Source of the DNA: Listeria ilorinensis
GTDB lineage: Bacteria > Bacillota > Bacilli > Lactobacillales > Listeriaceae
Direction: 5' to 3'
DNA length: 64,000 nt
Assembly: GCF_913566895.1 (NCBI RefSeq)
Contig: NZ_CAJYCN010000014.1
Span: 1 to 64,000, forward strand
Shown here: in pieces, positions 43,962-55,943 of the stretch
Position numbering within the stretch: position 1 is the first letter of the stretch
Layout: each line of letters begins with the position of its first letter
Program-made: the position numbers and the translations under genes
Notes under the pieces: model-generated
Databases searched by the model: none
What the model was told of the DNA's origin: nothing
What the model saw: only the letters and a program-made list of their open reading frames with translations

Positions 43962-44684
43962 TCATGCTGGTGTATCAGATAGCGTCCAAACAAGATTTGT
44001 TTTATAAGTGCCTTCTTTAGCTGTGTTCCCTTTTACATTCAAAGAAGCCTTGAACTCTTCTTGCCAAGTACCATAACCACTTGAAGCAGCAGCAGTCATA
44101 ACTGTTGCATTATTTGTATTTACACTAACATTCCCACCAACCGGCGCAGTTGCTGCATTCGATTTGTTCGAGTAGATACTGGATTTTTCTAATGTCAATG
44201 TTGCATTTTCAAGTGTATCCGAACCATTCGAGAAGGCTCCGCTTTGTTTCACTTGCAATTTCCAACCGGCACCAGTTCCGCGACCATCAGAAATCGTTAC
44301 TGCAGGATTGATTTCCTTTGTTGTATTCGTTTTTTGATTTGTCATAGTTACTTTGTTAGCTGTATAGGTTTGATCTTCACTGGAGATTTTTTGAGACCCA
44401 AAGTCCAGTTTAGATACATAAGCGATTCTCAGCGCATCATCTGTACTAGGGTTAACAGGCGTATCATCTGGAGTATAGGGATCATCATCATCAGGATTTA
44501 CTGGATTTACTGGATCTGTATTTGGCGTAAAGGTAATCGTCCCTTTTGAAGTAGCACTTAGACCATTATCAGCATAAGTAGTATCATCTTCTGCTGCTGA
44601 TACATCTGTACCGATCAATGTCACTACTGGTAATGCTGTGACTGCAAAAGCTGTCAGCAATTTGAGTGTTTTTTTATTTTTCAT
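43962..44684 (-). CDS. WxL-domain cell-wall protein
   Basis: A 240-residue secreted protein with signal peptide (cleavage near 'VSAAED', residue 30). A Pro/Asp/Asn-rich stretch 'NPDDDDPYTPDD' follows near 63-75. The C-terminal WxL domain (about 90-240) has the 'YVSKLDFGSQKIS' opening, the first motif 'GYGTWQEEF' and the final 'NLVWTLSDTP'. WxL domains attach non-covalently to peptidoglycan. Surrounding DUF916 and LPXTG genes make this a minimal WxL cassette. Substrate or host-binding role is unknown. Confidence 0.92.
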   Translation of the reverse strand: MKNKKTLKLLTAFAVTALPVVTLIGTDVSAAEDDTTYADNGLSATSKGTITFTPNTDPVNPVNPDDDDPYTPDDTPVNPSTDDALRIAYVSKLDFGSQKISSEDQTYTANKVTMTNQKTNTTKEINPAVTISDGRGTGAGWKLQVKQSGAFSNGSDTLENATLTLEKSSIYSNKSNAATAPVGGNVSVNTNNATVMTAAASSGYGTWQEEFKASLNVKGNTAKEGTYKTNLVWTLSDTPA

Positions 44685-44749
44685 TCGCTTATAAAACTCC
44701 TTTATTTTTTTTTAAGAAAATCAGGCATCTAATCATGACCTGGTTCTTA

Positions 44750-45097
44750 TTACTTTTGCTTTTTTTTATTCGTTTTTTTGAGTCCGTAGATTCCTAAACA
44801 TATGAATCCCGCACCAATGACCCAAGCCAACTGTGGTTGCGTATCTCCTGTCTTAGGGAGGCTGATGATTCTTCTTACGGTGTCGTCACCCGGAGTGATT
44901 GACTTACTTGATCCATCAGGTATCTGATTGCCATCAGCATCGTCACCAGAGGGCTTTGTATCATCTGCATATCCACTAAATGAAATTCCCACTTCACTAA
45001 TCGTTTCTTGTTCAGTATATGTACTGTCGGCTGAAATAACTTGCGGCATTATCGTAAGTCCACACATCATAACAATAAATGTTAATAGCTTCTTCAC
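44750..45097 (-). CDS. Small LPXTG sortase-anchored protein
   Basis: A 115-residue precursor with signal peptide (about 1-23, VISA/DST), a short acidic extracellular part (about 24-75) and the sortase motif LPKTG at 80-84, followed by a membrane helix and a KKTNKKKQK tail. Small LPXTG proteins of this kind often sit beside WxL genes. It opens the cassette; the WxL gene follows after 65 bases. Confidence 0.9.
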   Translation of the reverse strand: MKKLLTFIVMMCGLTIMPQVISADSTYTEQETISEVGISFSGYADDTKPSGDDADGNQIPDGSSKSITPGDDTVRRIISLPKTGDTQPQLAWVIGAGFICLGIYGLKKTNKKKQK

Positions 45098-45478
45098 GCT
45101 CCCTCTCCTTTTCTAAGATTAGCACATACTGTACTTTATCAAACTTAAATTTATGCTTCAATCAAATTCGGCAGGTTTTATGCAGTTAAAATGCGGTTTT
45201 CATAATTTCGTAACAAAATTAGATACATATTGTCTCATAAAAATACCAGATACAAAAAGTAAGCTAAATTTTATTCAGTTTTCATTATCGAATTAGTTTG
45301 AAAATTCCGGCGCGGATCTTTATGTGGCTCATACGTAAGCATTCTAACGCTTCTTGAAATAATTTGACTTCTTACTGTATTAAGTCACTCTCATTTATGA
45401 ACAAATCTTAACATGCTTCAAAACAAAAAAAATCTGAGCACCGATTAGTACGGTAGCTCAGATTTTTATCGTTATTCA
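45098..45478. other. Intergenic region between SUF operon end and WxL cassette
   Basis: A 381-base AT-rich region. The promoter of the WxL cassette should lie at 45100-45250 on the minus strand, but no clean -35/-10 pair stands out (TTGATA is 15 bases from TAATCT). The left-most gene of the SUF operon ends at 45479 and its terminator occupies 45426-45467. The stretch 45250-45420 holds no recognisable gene. Confidence 0.45.
45426..45467 (-). terminator. Terminator of the sufCDSUB operon
   Basis: AAATCTGAGC pairs with GCTCAGATTT across a loop, with a T run on the minus strand just after the sufB stop. Confidence 0.88.
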
Positions 45479-46873
45479 TCAGCCAATTGAACCTTCCATC
45501 TCAAACTTGATGAGACGGTTCATTTCTACGGCATATTCCATTGGTAGCTCTTTAGTAAACGGCTCAATAAAGCCCATTACGATCATTTCAGTCGCTTCTT
45601 CTTCTGAAACTCCACGGCTCATCAAATAGAAAAGTTGCTCTTCTGATACTTTGGAAACTTTCGCTTCATGCTCCAATGAAATATTGCTGTTAAGTATTTC
45701 ATTATAAGGAATCGTATCTGACGTTGAAGCATTGTCCATAATAAGCGTGTCACATTCAATATTAGAACGGGCACTGTCTGCATTTCGCCCAAAATGAACA
45801 ATTCCCCGATATGTCACATTTCCACCCTGTTTGGAGATGGATTTGGAAACGATTGTACTGGAAGTATTTGGTGCTAAATGGACCATTTTTGCGCCGGCAT
45901 CTTGACGCTGTCCTTTTCCGGCGATCGCAATTGAAAGAGTCGTGCCCCGTGCCCCCTCACCGCGCAGATAACAGGACGGATACTTCATGGTCAACTTAGA
46001 ACCGATATTACCGTCAATCCATTCCATCGTTGCATTTTCTTCGACATATGTCCGTTTCGTCACCAAATTATAGACATTGTTAGCCCAGTTTTGAATAGTT
46101 GTATAGCGGCAGTATCCGCCCGGCTTCACAATAATCTCTACCACTGCTGCATGCAGAGAGTTTGTAGTATAAACTGGTGCTGTACAACCTTCGACATAAT
46201 TAACACTGGCATTTTCGTCTACAATGATAAGTGTCCGTTCAAATTGTCCCATGTTCTGAGAGTTAATTCGGAAATAAGCTTGAAGTGGTGTATCCACTTT
46301 AACGCCTGGTGGTACATAAATGAATGAGCCACCTGACCACACAGCAGAATTCAGGGCAGCAAATTTATTGTCAGAAGGCGGAATGATTTTGGAGAAATAC
46401 TGCTTGAAGATTTCTTCATCCTCTTTTAATGCTGTATCAGTATCTTTAAAAATAATCCCCATGTCTTCCAAGTCCTGTTTCATATTATGGTACACGACTT
46501 CTGATTCATACTGTGCCGAAGCACCAGCTAGATATTTTTGCTCTGCTTCTGGAATACCAAGTTTATCAAATGTCCGCTTGATTTCTTCCGGCACCTCATC
46601 CCATGAGCGAACGGTCTGCTCAGATGGTTTCACGTAATAAGTAATATCTTCAAAGCTCAGCTCTGAGAGGTCACCGCCCCACATTGGCATCGGCATTTTA
46701 TAGAATTGTTCAAGTGACTTAAGGCGGAAGTCAAGCATCCATTCTGGCTCTTCTTTGATTTTGGAAATTTCTTTTACAATTTCTGCTGTAAGTCCGCGTT
46801 CAGTACGGAATACAGATGTATCTTTATCATGGAATCCATATTGGTATTCGCCAATTTCTGGAATTTCAGTCAC
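45479..46873 (-). CDS. sufB: Fe-S cluster assembly scaffold SufB
   Basis: A 464-residue SufB, the scaffold subunit of SufBCD, on which iron-sulfur clusters are built. The beta-helix core contains '[24 protein letters not shown]', '[23 protein letters not shown]' and '[20 protein letters not shown]'. The C-terminal '[24 protein letters not shown]' is shared with SufD. Length is typical of the Gram-positive form. It is the last gene of the operon, 20 bases after sufU, and is followed by a strong terminator. Confidence 0.95.
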   Translation of the reverse strand: MTEIPEIGEYQYGFHDKDTSVFRTERGLTAEIVKEISKIKEEPEWMLDFRLKSLEQFYKMPMPMWGGDLSELSFEDITYYVKPSEQTVRSWDEVPEEIKRTFDKLGIPEAEQKYLAGASAQYESEVVYHNMKQDLEDMGIIFKDTDTALKEDEEIFKQYFSKIIPPSDNKFAALNSAVWSGGSFIYVPPGVKVDTPLQAYFRINSQNMGQFERTLIIVDENASVNYVEGCTAPVYTTNSLHAAVVEIIVKPGGYCRYTTIQNWANNVYNLVTKRTYVEENATMEWIDGNIGSKLTMKYPSCYLRGEGARGTTLSIAIAGKGQRQDAGAKMVHLAPNTSSTIVSKSISKQGGNVTYRGIVHFGRNADSARSNIECDTLIMDNASTSDTIPYNEILNSNISLEHEAKVSKVSEEQLFYLMSRGVSEEEATEMIVMGFIEPFTKELPMEYAVEMNRLIKFEMEGSIG

Positions 46874-46893
46874 ATGCTTCTCCTCCTTTAGCG

Positions 46894-49866
<2,973 letters not shown>

Positions 49867-49885
49867 GATTTTAACCTCACTTTTC

Positions 49886-50671
49886 TTAATTTTGATCCAC
49901 CGTTTCTTCTTCATCAAATTCGATACCTAACTCTTGCTTGATCCAGTCATAGCCTTCTGCTTCAAGACGTTTAGCAAGTTCAGGACCACCTTCTTTGACA
50001 ACACGCCCTTGCATCATCACATGCACGAAATCTGGAGTGATATAGTTAAGCAAGCGCTGATAGTGTGTGATGATCATGCAGCCAAATCCTTCGCCACGCA
50101 TCGCATTAACACCTTTAGAAACGACTTTCAAGGCATCGATGTCAAGACCAGAATCAATTTCGTCTAAAATAGCAATTTTAGGTTCGATCATCAACAGCTG
50201 CAGAATCTCATTCCGTTTCTTCTCGCCGCCAGAGAAACCTTCGTTCAGATAACGCTCTGCCATTTCTTCGTCCATTTCAAGCAATTCCATTTTATCATCC
50301 AACATACGGATGAATTTCATCAGCGGAATCTCTTGGCCTTCATCGCGCCGACTATTGATTGCTGCGCGGATAAATTCAGCATTGGTCACACCACTGATCT
50401 CACTCGGATACTGCATCGCAAGAAACAAGCCTGCACGCGCTCTTTCATCCACTTCCATTTCTAGTACATCTTCGCCGTCCAGCGTGATCGTCCCTTGTGT
50501 GACTTCATATTTTGGATGCCCCATGATTGCAGCAGATAACGTCGATTTTCCCGTTCCGTTTGGTCCCATAATGGCATGGATCTCGCCCGTTGAAATTTCA
50601 AGGTTCACACCTTTTAAAATTTCTTTTCCTTCTATCTCAACATGTAAATCTTGAATCTTAAGTGTTGCCAT
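49886..50671 (-). CDS. sufC: Fe-S assembly ATPase SufC
   Basis: A 261-residue ABC-type ATPase that drives SufBD. Walker A 'GPNGTGKST' is near residue 37, the family-specific 'FLAMQYPSEISGVTNAEF' near 88-105, signature 'FSGGEKKRNEILQL' near 144, Walker B 'AILDEIDSGLDIDAL' near 168, and switch histidine 'IITHYQ' near 201. It is the first gene of the operon and has an AGGGAGGG ribosome site. Confidence 0.95.
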   Translation of the reverse strand: MATLKIQDLHVEIEGKEILKGVNLEISTGEIHAIMGPNGTGKSTLSAAIMGHPKYEVTQGTITLDGEDVLEMEVDERARAGLFLAMQYPSEISGVTNAEFIRAAINSRRDEGQEIPLMKFIRMLDDKMELLEMDEEMAERYLNEGFSGGEKKRNEILQLLMIEPKIAILDEIDSGLDIDALKVVSKGVNAMRGEGFGCMIITHYQRLLNYITPDFVHVMMQGRVVKEGGPELAKRLEAEGYDWIKQELGIEFDEEETVDQN

Positions 50672-50710
50672 TCAAAATACCCTCCCTAAGTTCATTTTCA
50701 GCATAAATCC

Positions 50711-50739
50711 AGTTTAGTATAATTCTAATTTAATTACAA
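50711..50739 (-). promoter_or_regulatory. Promoter of sufCDSUB
   Basis: On the minus strand TTGTAA and TAAACT are separated by 17 bases, about 40 bases before sufC. Confidence 0.5.
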
Positions 50740-50860
50740 ATATAAGAAACGGACTGCTATCATATCTATCCTTCATTCTACTATTAAAAAGCGGATTTTT
50801 CCACCCTTGAATCATTATCATTTTTGTAAAGTTATTTGAGAAAAGCGACACCTAAAAAAT

Positions 50861-50894
50861 AAAGAGCACCACTTGGAGTGATACTCTCTTTTTT
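50861..50894 (-). terminator. Terminator of the CopB-type ATPase gene
   Basis: On the minus strand AAGAGAGTATCACTCC can pair with AAGTGGTGCTCTTT over a small loop, and a T-rich tail follows. It directly follows the gene. Confidence 0.75.
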
Positions 50895-50897
50895 GAT

Positions 50898-52970
50898 TCA
50901 TTGGACTTTCATAAGTTGAGCATTAATGGCCACGATGACCGTGCTGAGTGACATCAGTACTGCGCCGACTGCAGGTGAAAGAATGAGCCCCATTGGAGCC
51001 AAAACTCCGGCTGCCAGCGGAATCGCCAGAATATTATAACCGGCTGCCCACCATAAATTTTGAATCATTTTACGATAGGTTTCTTTGGAGAGGCGGATCA
51101 GGTAAAGAACATCTTTCGGATTGCTTTTTGAAAGGATAACATCAGCGGTTTCCATTGCGACATCTGTGCCTGCCCCAATTGCAACCCCAACTTTGGCAGT
51201 AGCAAGTGCAGGCGAATCATTGACACCGTCGCCAACCATCATGACCGTTTCATTTTGGCGTTGATATTTTTGGATGGTTTGCGCTTTATCTTGTGGGAGA
51301 AGCTCAGCCTCAACATAGTCGATTCCAAGGATAGCACCCACTTTATCTGCTACTTTGCGGCTGTCACCAGTCAGCATCATTGCTTTTTTATGAAGCTTAT
51401 GCAAACCGCTGATGGTTTGCTTAGCTGTTTCACGCACTTCATCAGCAATCGCAACATAACCGATCATTTGGTCATTTCTTAATAAGAAAGAAACCGTTTT
51501 TCCCTCACCAGCAAATTGTTCAGCCTTCGTTAAATCAAGATTCGACATATGCTGACGCAGGTAACGAGTATTGACGATTTTATACATATCCCCACTAACT
51601 TTTCCCTCCAAGCCAACACCTGAGATGGCCGTCACTTGATCGGCATTTTGGAAAGGAAGTGCACGACTTTTCGCTTCTTGGACAATACTTGTTGCAATCG
51701 GATGACTCATTTGATTTTCAAGAGCTGCAAATATTTGGATCAGTTCGTCTTCTGTGCCCGTTTCAGCAACGATATCCGTCAACTTAAATTCACCTTCTGT
51801 CAGTGTGCCGGTTTTATCGAATGCGACCGTGTCGATCAGTCGGGCATCTTCAAGTGCCATGCGCCGACGAATCAGAAGACCATTTTGTGCGGACAAAGAG
51901 GTAGACTTAGCTACGACTAGCGGTATCGCCAAGCCGAGTGCATGCGGACACGCGATGATCAGGACGGTCACCGCTCGATTCACGGCTTCTGACCAGTCGG
52001 ATGAAAGCCAGAACCAGATAGCAAAAGTGAGCACACCTGCTGCCAAAGCCACATAAAACAATAGTTTGGCGGCCTTATCGGATAATGTTTCGGTGCGAGA
52101 CTTTTCCTTCTGGGCATCGCTAACCAGTTTAATCACCTGAGACAAGTAGCTGTCTTCTCCAGTTGCCGTTACTTCTACACGAACTACCTGATTACCGTTG
52201 ATCGATCCAGCAATCACTTCACTGCCGACTTCTTTGGCTACTGCTTTTGATTCCCCCGTTAGCATAGCTTCATTGATATGGGTACTGCCGCGAACGATTC
52301 GTCCATCTGCCGGTATTTTTTCACCTTCTTTTACTAACACGATCTGCCCTTTTTTGATTTCCTGCAAGGGAACATCTTCAATTTCATCTTGTTCGGTGAT
52401 AAGATGGGCATCTCCTGGAAGCAGTTCCGCCATTTTTTGCAAAGCATCCCCCGCCTTCATCACAGCACGCATCTCGATCCAATGCCCCAAAAGCATGATG
52501 TCGATCAGCGTAGCCAGTTCCCAGAAATAATTCATCCCTGTGGAAAAGAATAAAATAGCTGTACTGTATAGATACGCTACCACGATGGCCAGCGAAATCA
52601 AGGTCATCATCGCCGGATTTTTTGTTTTGACTTCTGTCATCATTCCAGCCAAGAAAGGCCATCCACCATAGAAAAAAATGACAGTTGATAAAATGAATAA
52701 CAGCCAGTCCGCTCCTGGAAAATCGATCTCGATTCCTGTAAGCATTGTTGTCATCGACGATAAAAAGAAAATAGGCACTGTCAGTATTAGTGAGATAAAG
52801 AAACGTTTCTTGAAATCGCCATGATGATGGGCCATGTGATCGGCTCCCGAGTCATGGTGCCCGCCATGTTGGTGACGCTCTGACATATTCTGATGACCTT
52901 GTTGTTTTATGGATGTGTGGTCTTCATGCTGATGAGTTGATCCTGAATGTTGATTTTCGTTCATTTTCAC
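50898..52970 (-). CDS. copB: CopB-type heavy-metal P-type ATPase
   Basis: A 690-residue P1B ATPase. The N-terminal 50 residues are very rich in histidine and replace the CXXC metal-binding domains of CopA. About eight membrane helices flank the A domain (TGES, about 238-241). The intramembrane metal site is CPH (341-343), which marks the CopB class rather than CPC. The phosphorylation site DKTGT is at 385-389, and GDGVNDSPAL near 596 is the hinge. CopB types export Cu(+), Cu(2+) or Ag(+). The gene stands alone with a CsoR-like operator ten bases upstream of the coding start. A nearby csoR gene is not in the window. Confidence 0.9.
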   Translation of the reverse strand: MKMNENQHSGSTHQHEDHTSIKQQGHQNMSERHQHGGHHDSGADHMAHHHGDFKKRFFISLILTVPIFFLSSMTTMLTGIEIDFPGADWLLFILSTVIFFYGGWPFLAGMMTEVKTKNPAMMTLISLAIVVAYLYSTAILFFSTGMNYFWELATLIDIMLLGHWIEMRAVMKAGDALQKMAELLPGDAHLITEQDEIEDVPLQEIKKGQIVLVKEGEKIPADGRIVRGSTHINEAMLTGESKAVAKEVGSEVIAGSINGNQVVRVEVTATGEDSYLSQVIKLVSDAQKEKSRTETLSDKAAKLLFYVALAAGVLTFAIWFWLSSDWSEAVNRAVTVLIIACPHALGLAIPLVVAKSTSLSAQNGLLIRRRMALEDARLIDTVAFDKTGTLTEGEFKLTDIVAETGTEDELIQIFAALENQMSHPIATSIVQEAKSRALPFQNADQVTAISGVGLEGKVSGDMYKIVNTRYLRQHMSNLDLTKAEQFAGEGKTVSFLLRNDQMIGYVAIADEVRETAKQTISGLHKLHKKAMMLTGDSRKVADKVGAILGIDYVEAELLPQDKAQTIQKYQRQNETVMMVGDGVNDSPALATAKVGVAIGAGTDVAMETADVILSKSNPKDVLYLIRLSKETYRKMIQNLWWAAGYNILAIPLAAGVLAPMGLILSPAVGAVLMSLSTVIVAINAQLMKVQ

Positions 52971-52980
52971 TCACTCCTTA

Positions 52981-53002
52981 TATACCCCCTATAGGTATTA
53001 TA
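52981..53002 (-). promoter_or_regulatory. CsoR-type copper operator upstream of copB
   Basis: The near-palindrome TACCCCCTATAGGTA, inside TATACCCCCTATAGGTATTATA, resembles CsoR operators (TACCC...GGGTA). It lies immediately upstream of the copB ribosome site, so binding would block transcription until copper releases the repressor. Confidence 0.7.
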
Positions 53003-53161
53003 TGAGAACTATACCACATATTTATGTTTATAAACACCTTTTTGATTTGAAATATTGAACTATTTGTCTTGATATGTTATTGTTATTCTAGTGTAACAAA
53101 ATTGAAACATTCGATTAGACTTTTTATTTTAAAAAGTCATCACTTATAAAGGAGTTTTTTT

Positions 53162-54223
53162 ATGAAAAAAGCAATGGTACTTATTTCGCTTCTAGCATTG
53201 CTTTTAGTTACCATATCTGGATGTAGTTCCCCAAAATCCGAATTCACATCAGCCTTACAGAAGGTTGCGGCAAATAAGCAATATACAGCGGATGTCACGA
53301 TGAAAGTTGACTATCTTTCTAATAATCTGGCAGAACAGCTGAATGTGGAACCAATTGGTGATTTAACAAAAGCTAAATTGGATTATTCCTTGTCCTACGA
53401 CGCAAATTCAAAGCGTTCACTCGAAAAGATCAATTTTTTCTTTGGGGACCAGTATGATCTTAAATTTGAGACGCTGACGGATTTGGAGAATGGCCGAATC
53501 TATGTACCCGTCAATGTCATTTACGATACAGACAGCAGTCTTCAAAATCTTTTTACAGATCAAATGAATCAGGTGTTGAATACCGTTCTCACGGATAATA
53601 AGGATTTAAAAGATAAGTATCTGGATTTCTATGAAGCTATGCAAAATATCACGAATAAAACGATCGACCAAGAATCCGTCAAGATGCAGGCCAAATCAAT
53701 GAATGAGCTCCAAAAGCAAAGCGGCATTGTCATTTATGATTTCTTGAACACGCTGGATGACAGTCGTTTCAAGACGGATAAAGATGGGCAGGTAACGATA
53801 GAGCTTACCAAAAAAGACTTCACTGAGTTGGTTGATCAACTAACCAATGATTGGAGTCAAGATGAGGCGCTTATCAATTTGATTGCGGGTAATAATGAAA
53901 TCTCGAAAAAAGAAGCTGAAAAAGAATGGCGTACAGCGAAAAAGAACTTGCTCGACCATTTTAAAACGATTGAAAACGATCCAGAACAGACTTTAACGGC
54001 CAAACTTACGATGAAACCGGATGTTGATAAAGGATTCTCTTCCCTAAAAATCAAGATCGATTATCAAAATCAGCGAACCCAACAAAGTTTTGGTGTCACA
54101 ACCGATATTACCATGGAAGATTTCCAAAAAATTCCTGAACTGCCGAACAAAGATCAAGTTGTGACAAAAAAAGAATTGGATAAGGCAATTTCAGATGGAC
54201 TAAAGGTTTATTTAAGTGAGTAA
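53162..54223 (+). CDS. Uncharacterised lipoprotein
   Basis: A 353-residue lipoprotein precursor. Residues 1-21 form a signal peptide ending in the lipobox ISGC. The mature part is hydrophilic, rich in Lys, Asp and Gln, with no metal-binding or solute-binding signature I recognise. The pattern of alternating strands and helices, with 'VTMKVDYLSNNL' and 'TDGQVTIELTKKDFTEL'-like parts, may be a tandem of two similar domains. It should be attached to the outer face of the membrane. The gene is monocistronic with a strong terminator and is flanked by copB and metQ, both on the opposite strand. Confidence 0.85.
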   Translation: MKKAMVLISLLALLLVTISGCSSPKSEFTSALQKVAANKQYTADVTMKVDYLSNNLAEQLNVEPIGDLTKAKLDYSLSYDANSKRSLEKINFFFGDQYDLKFETLTDLENGRIYVPVNVIYDTDSSLQNLFTDQMNQVLNTVLTDNKDLKDKYLDFYEAMQNITNKTIDQESVKMQAKSMNELQKQSGIVIYDFLNTLDDSRFKTDKDGQVTIELTKKDFTELVDQLTNDWSQDEALINLIAGNNEISKKEAEKEWRTAKKNLLDHFKTIENDPEQTLTAKLTMKPDVDKGFSSLKIKIDYQNQRTQQSFGVTTDITMEDFQKIPELPNKDQVVTKKELDKAISDGLKVYLSE

Positions 54224-54227
54224 ACCC

Positions 54228-54277
54228 AAAAGAGCTAGGACTACTAATGAGGGATCAGTAGTTCCTAGCTCTTTTTT
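54228..54277 (+). terminator. Terminator of the lipoprotein gene
   Basis: AAAGAGCTAGGACTACT pairs with AGTAGTTCCTAGCTCTTT and six T follow. Confidence 0.92.
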
Positions 54278-54339
54278 GCTCATTTGCTATTATTTTGATG
54301 CACGATAAAAAGATACTAAATTTCCTCTTTCCATGGACA

Positions 54340-54406
54340 AAAAAAGAACGGAATGCGCACCAAATTCATTTTAGAAATGGGTTTTGACATGCATTCCATT
54401 CTTTTA
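54340..54406 (-). terminator. Long terminator of metNIQ
   Basis: On the minus strand GAATGGAATGC pairs with GCATTCCGTTC across a 35-base loop, followed by seven T, shortly after metQ. Confidence 0.75.
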
Positions 54407-54422
54407 TTTCATAGATTGTTTT

Positions 54423-55256
54423 TTATTTATCAACTGGTACAACTGCTCCGTCCCACTCTTCAAGAATCCAGTCTTGGATCTCTTTGGAATGAAGGACCTC
54501 TACAAGTTTTTTCACATTTTTATTATCTTTATTTTTTTCTTGTGTCACGACAATATTGGCATACGGAGAATCTTTGCTTTCAAGCGCAATTGCATCTTTT
54601 GTGGGATTCAAGCCCTGATCAACGACAAAATTGGAATTGATCGCTACTGCATCGCCTTCCTCATTATTATAAGCTGTCATCAGATAGGCTGGATCTAAGT
54701 CATATTTAAATTTCAGGTTTTTTGGATTATCTTGGATGTCATCAAATGTTGCTTCTTCTTTTTTCACATCATCTTTCAATGTGATCAGACCAGCATCTTC
54801 AAAGATTCCCAATACCCGCGGCCAATCAGACTGACTATTTGAAACAAGGATCGTTGCCCCGTCTTTCAAATCTTCCAGATCCTTGACTTTTTTGGAATAG
54901 ATGCCTAGTGGTTCAATATGGATGGCGCCAACATCCGCAAAATCATAGCCTTTTTCCTTCTCTTCTAATTCTAGATATGGTTTATGCTGGAAGTAGTTCG
55001 CATCTAGTTCTCCCTCATCCAGAGCTTTATTTGGCATTACATAGTCGGAATACTTGACGATTTTCAAATCGATTCCTTCTTTTTTCAAGATCGGTTTTGC
55101 TTGTTCCAGAATTTGGGCGTGAGGTGTATTGGAAGCCCCTACGACAAGTTCATTATCCTTCGAACCGGAAGATTTTTCATCTGAAGATCCGCCTCCGCAG
55201 GCAACAAGTACCGCAGCTAGGCTGGTAATTAATATTGCAGCAATCCATTTTTTCAT
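54423..55256 (-). CDS. metQ: Methionine-binding lipoprotein MetQ
   Basis: A 277-residue NlpA/MetQ-family substrate-binding lipoprotein. Lipobox AVLVAC ends the signal at about residue 20, followed by a GGGSS linker. 'VVGASNTPHAQILEQAKP', 'NYFQHKPYLELEEKEKGYDF' and 'AINSNFVVDQGLNP' (about 205) are typical family parts. It is the last gene of metNIQ under an S-box, so methionine is the most likely ligand. Confidence 0.92.
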   Translation of the reverse strand: MKKWIAAILITSLAAVLVACGGGSSDEKSSGSKDNELVVGASNTPHAQILEQAKPILKKEGIDLKIVKYSDYVMPNKALDEGELDANYFQHKPYLELEEKEKGYDFADVGAIHIEPLGIYSKKVKDLEDLKDGATILVSNSQSDWPRVLGIFEDAGLITLKDDVKKEEATFDDIQDNPKNLKFKYDLDPAYLMTAYNNEEGDAVAINSNFVVDQGLNPTKDAIALESKDSPYANIVVTQEKNKDNKNVKKLVEVLHSKEIQDWILEEWDGAVVPVDK

Positions 55257-55277
55257 TTTATTACTCTCCTTTTTAAA

Positions 55278-55943
55278 TTAGCGTTTGTCGACGGCTTTTG
55301 TGATCAAGTCGCCAATGATTTGGAAGATAAAGACGATCACCAAAATAATGATAGTCGATACAAGTGTCACATCTGGTTGATTACGTTGGAAGCCTTCCAG
55401 ATAAGCAGCATTCCCCAAGCCACCCGCCCCGATGACACCAGCCATTGCGGTAAAACCGACCAATGAGATGGCTGTTACAGTGATACCTGATACGATAGCT
55501 GGAAGGGCTTCTGGAATCAAGACTTTCCATACGATTGAAAAAAGATTTGCTCCCATAGACCGAGCGGCTTCAATAACGCCTTTATCCACTTCACGAAAAG
55601 CAATTTCGACCATTCTGGCATAGAACGGCGCTGCCGAAATGATCAGTGCGGGCAGTGCTGCCTTTGGTCCAATGATGGTACCAACAAGCGTTTTAGTCAT
55701 TGGAAGAAGCAGAACGATCAGGATGATAAACGGGATGGAACGGAATACATTGACGAGGATTGCTGTTATCCAGTAAAGGACTTTAGCACCTCTGCCCGCT
55801 TTGCGATTAGAAAGAAACAGTAGTAGTCCTAGCAAGATTCCCAGTACAAAAACAGCAACAAGTGAAATCAATGTCATATACAGAGTTTCCTCTGTGTAAG
55901 TCCACATCATATCCCAATCGACATTTGGAAAAAGTGTGCTCAT
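55278..55943 (-). CDS. metI: Methionine ABC transporter permease MetI
   Basis: A 221-residue permease with five membrane helices. The cytoplasmic EAA-like loop 'EAARSMGANLFSIVWKVLIPEALP' is near residues 125-148 and contacts MetN. The C-terminal 'GLGNAAYLEGFQRNQPDV' is typical of the MetI/MetP family. The start overlaps the metN stop by four bases, and metQ follows after 21 bases. Confidence 0.93.
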   Translation of the reverse strand: MSTLFPNVDWDMMWTYTEETLYMTLISLVAVFVLGILLGLLLFLSNRKAGRGAKVLYWITAILVNVFRSIPFIILIVLLLPMTKTLVGTIIGPKAALPALIISAAPFYARMVEIAFREVDKGVIEAARSMGANLFSIVWKVLIPEALPAIVSGITVTAISLVGFTAMAGVIGAGGLGNAAYLEGFQRNQPDVTLVSTIIILVIVFIFQIIGDLITKAVDKR

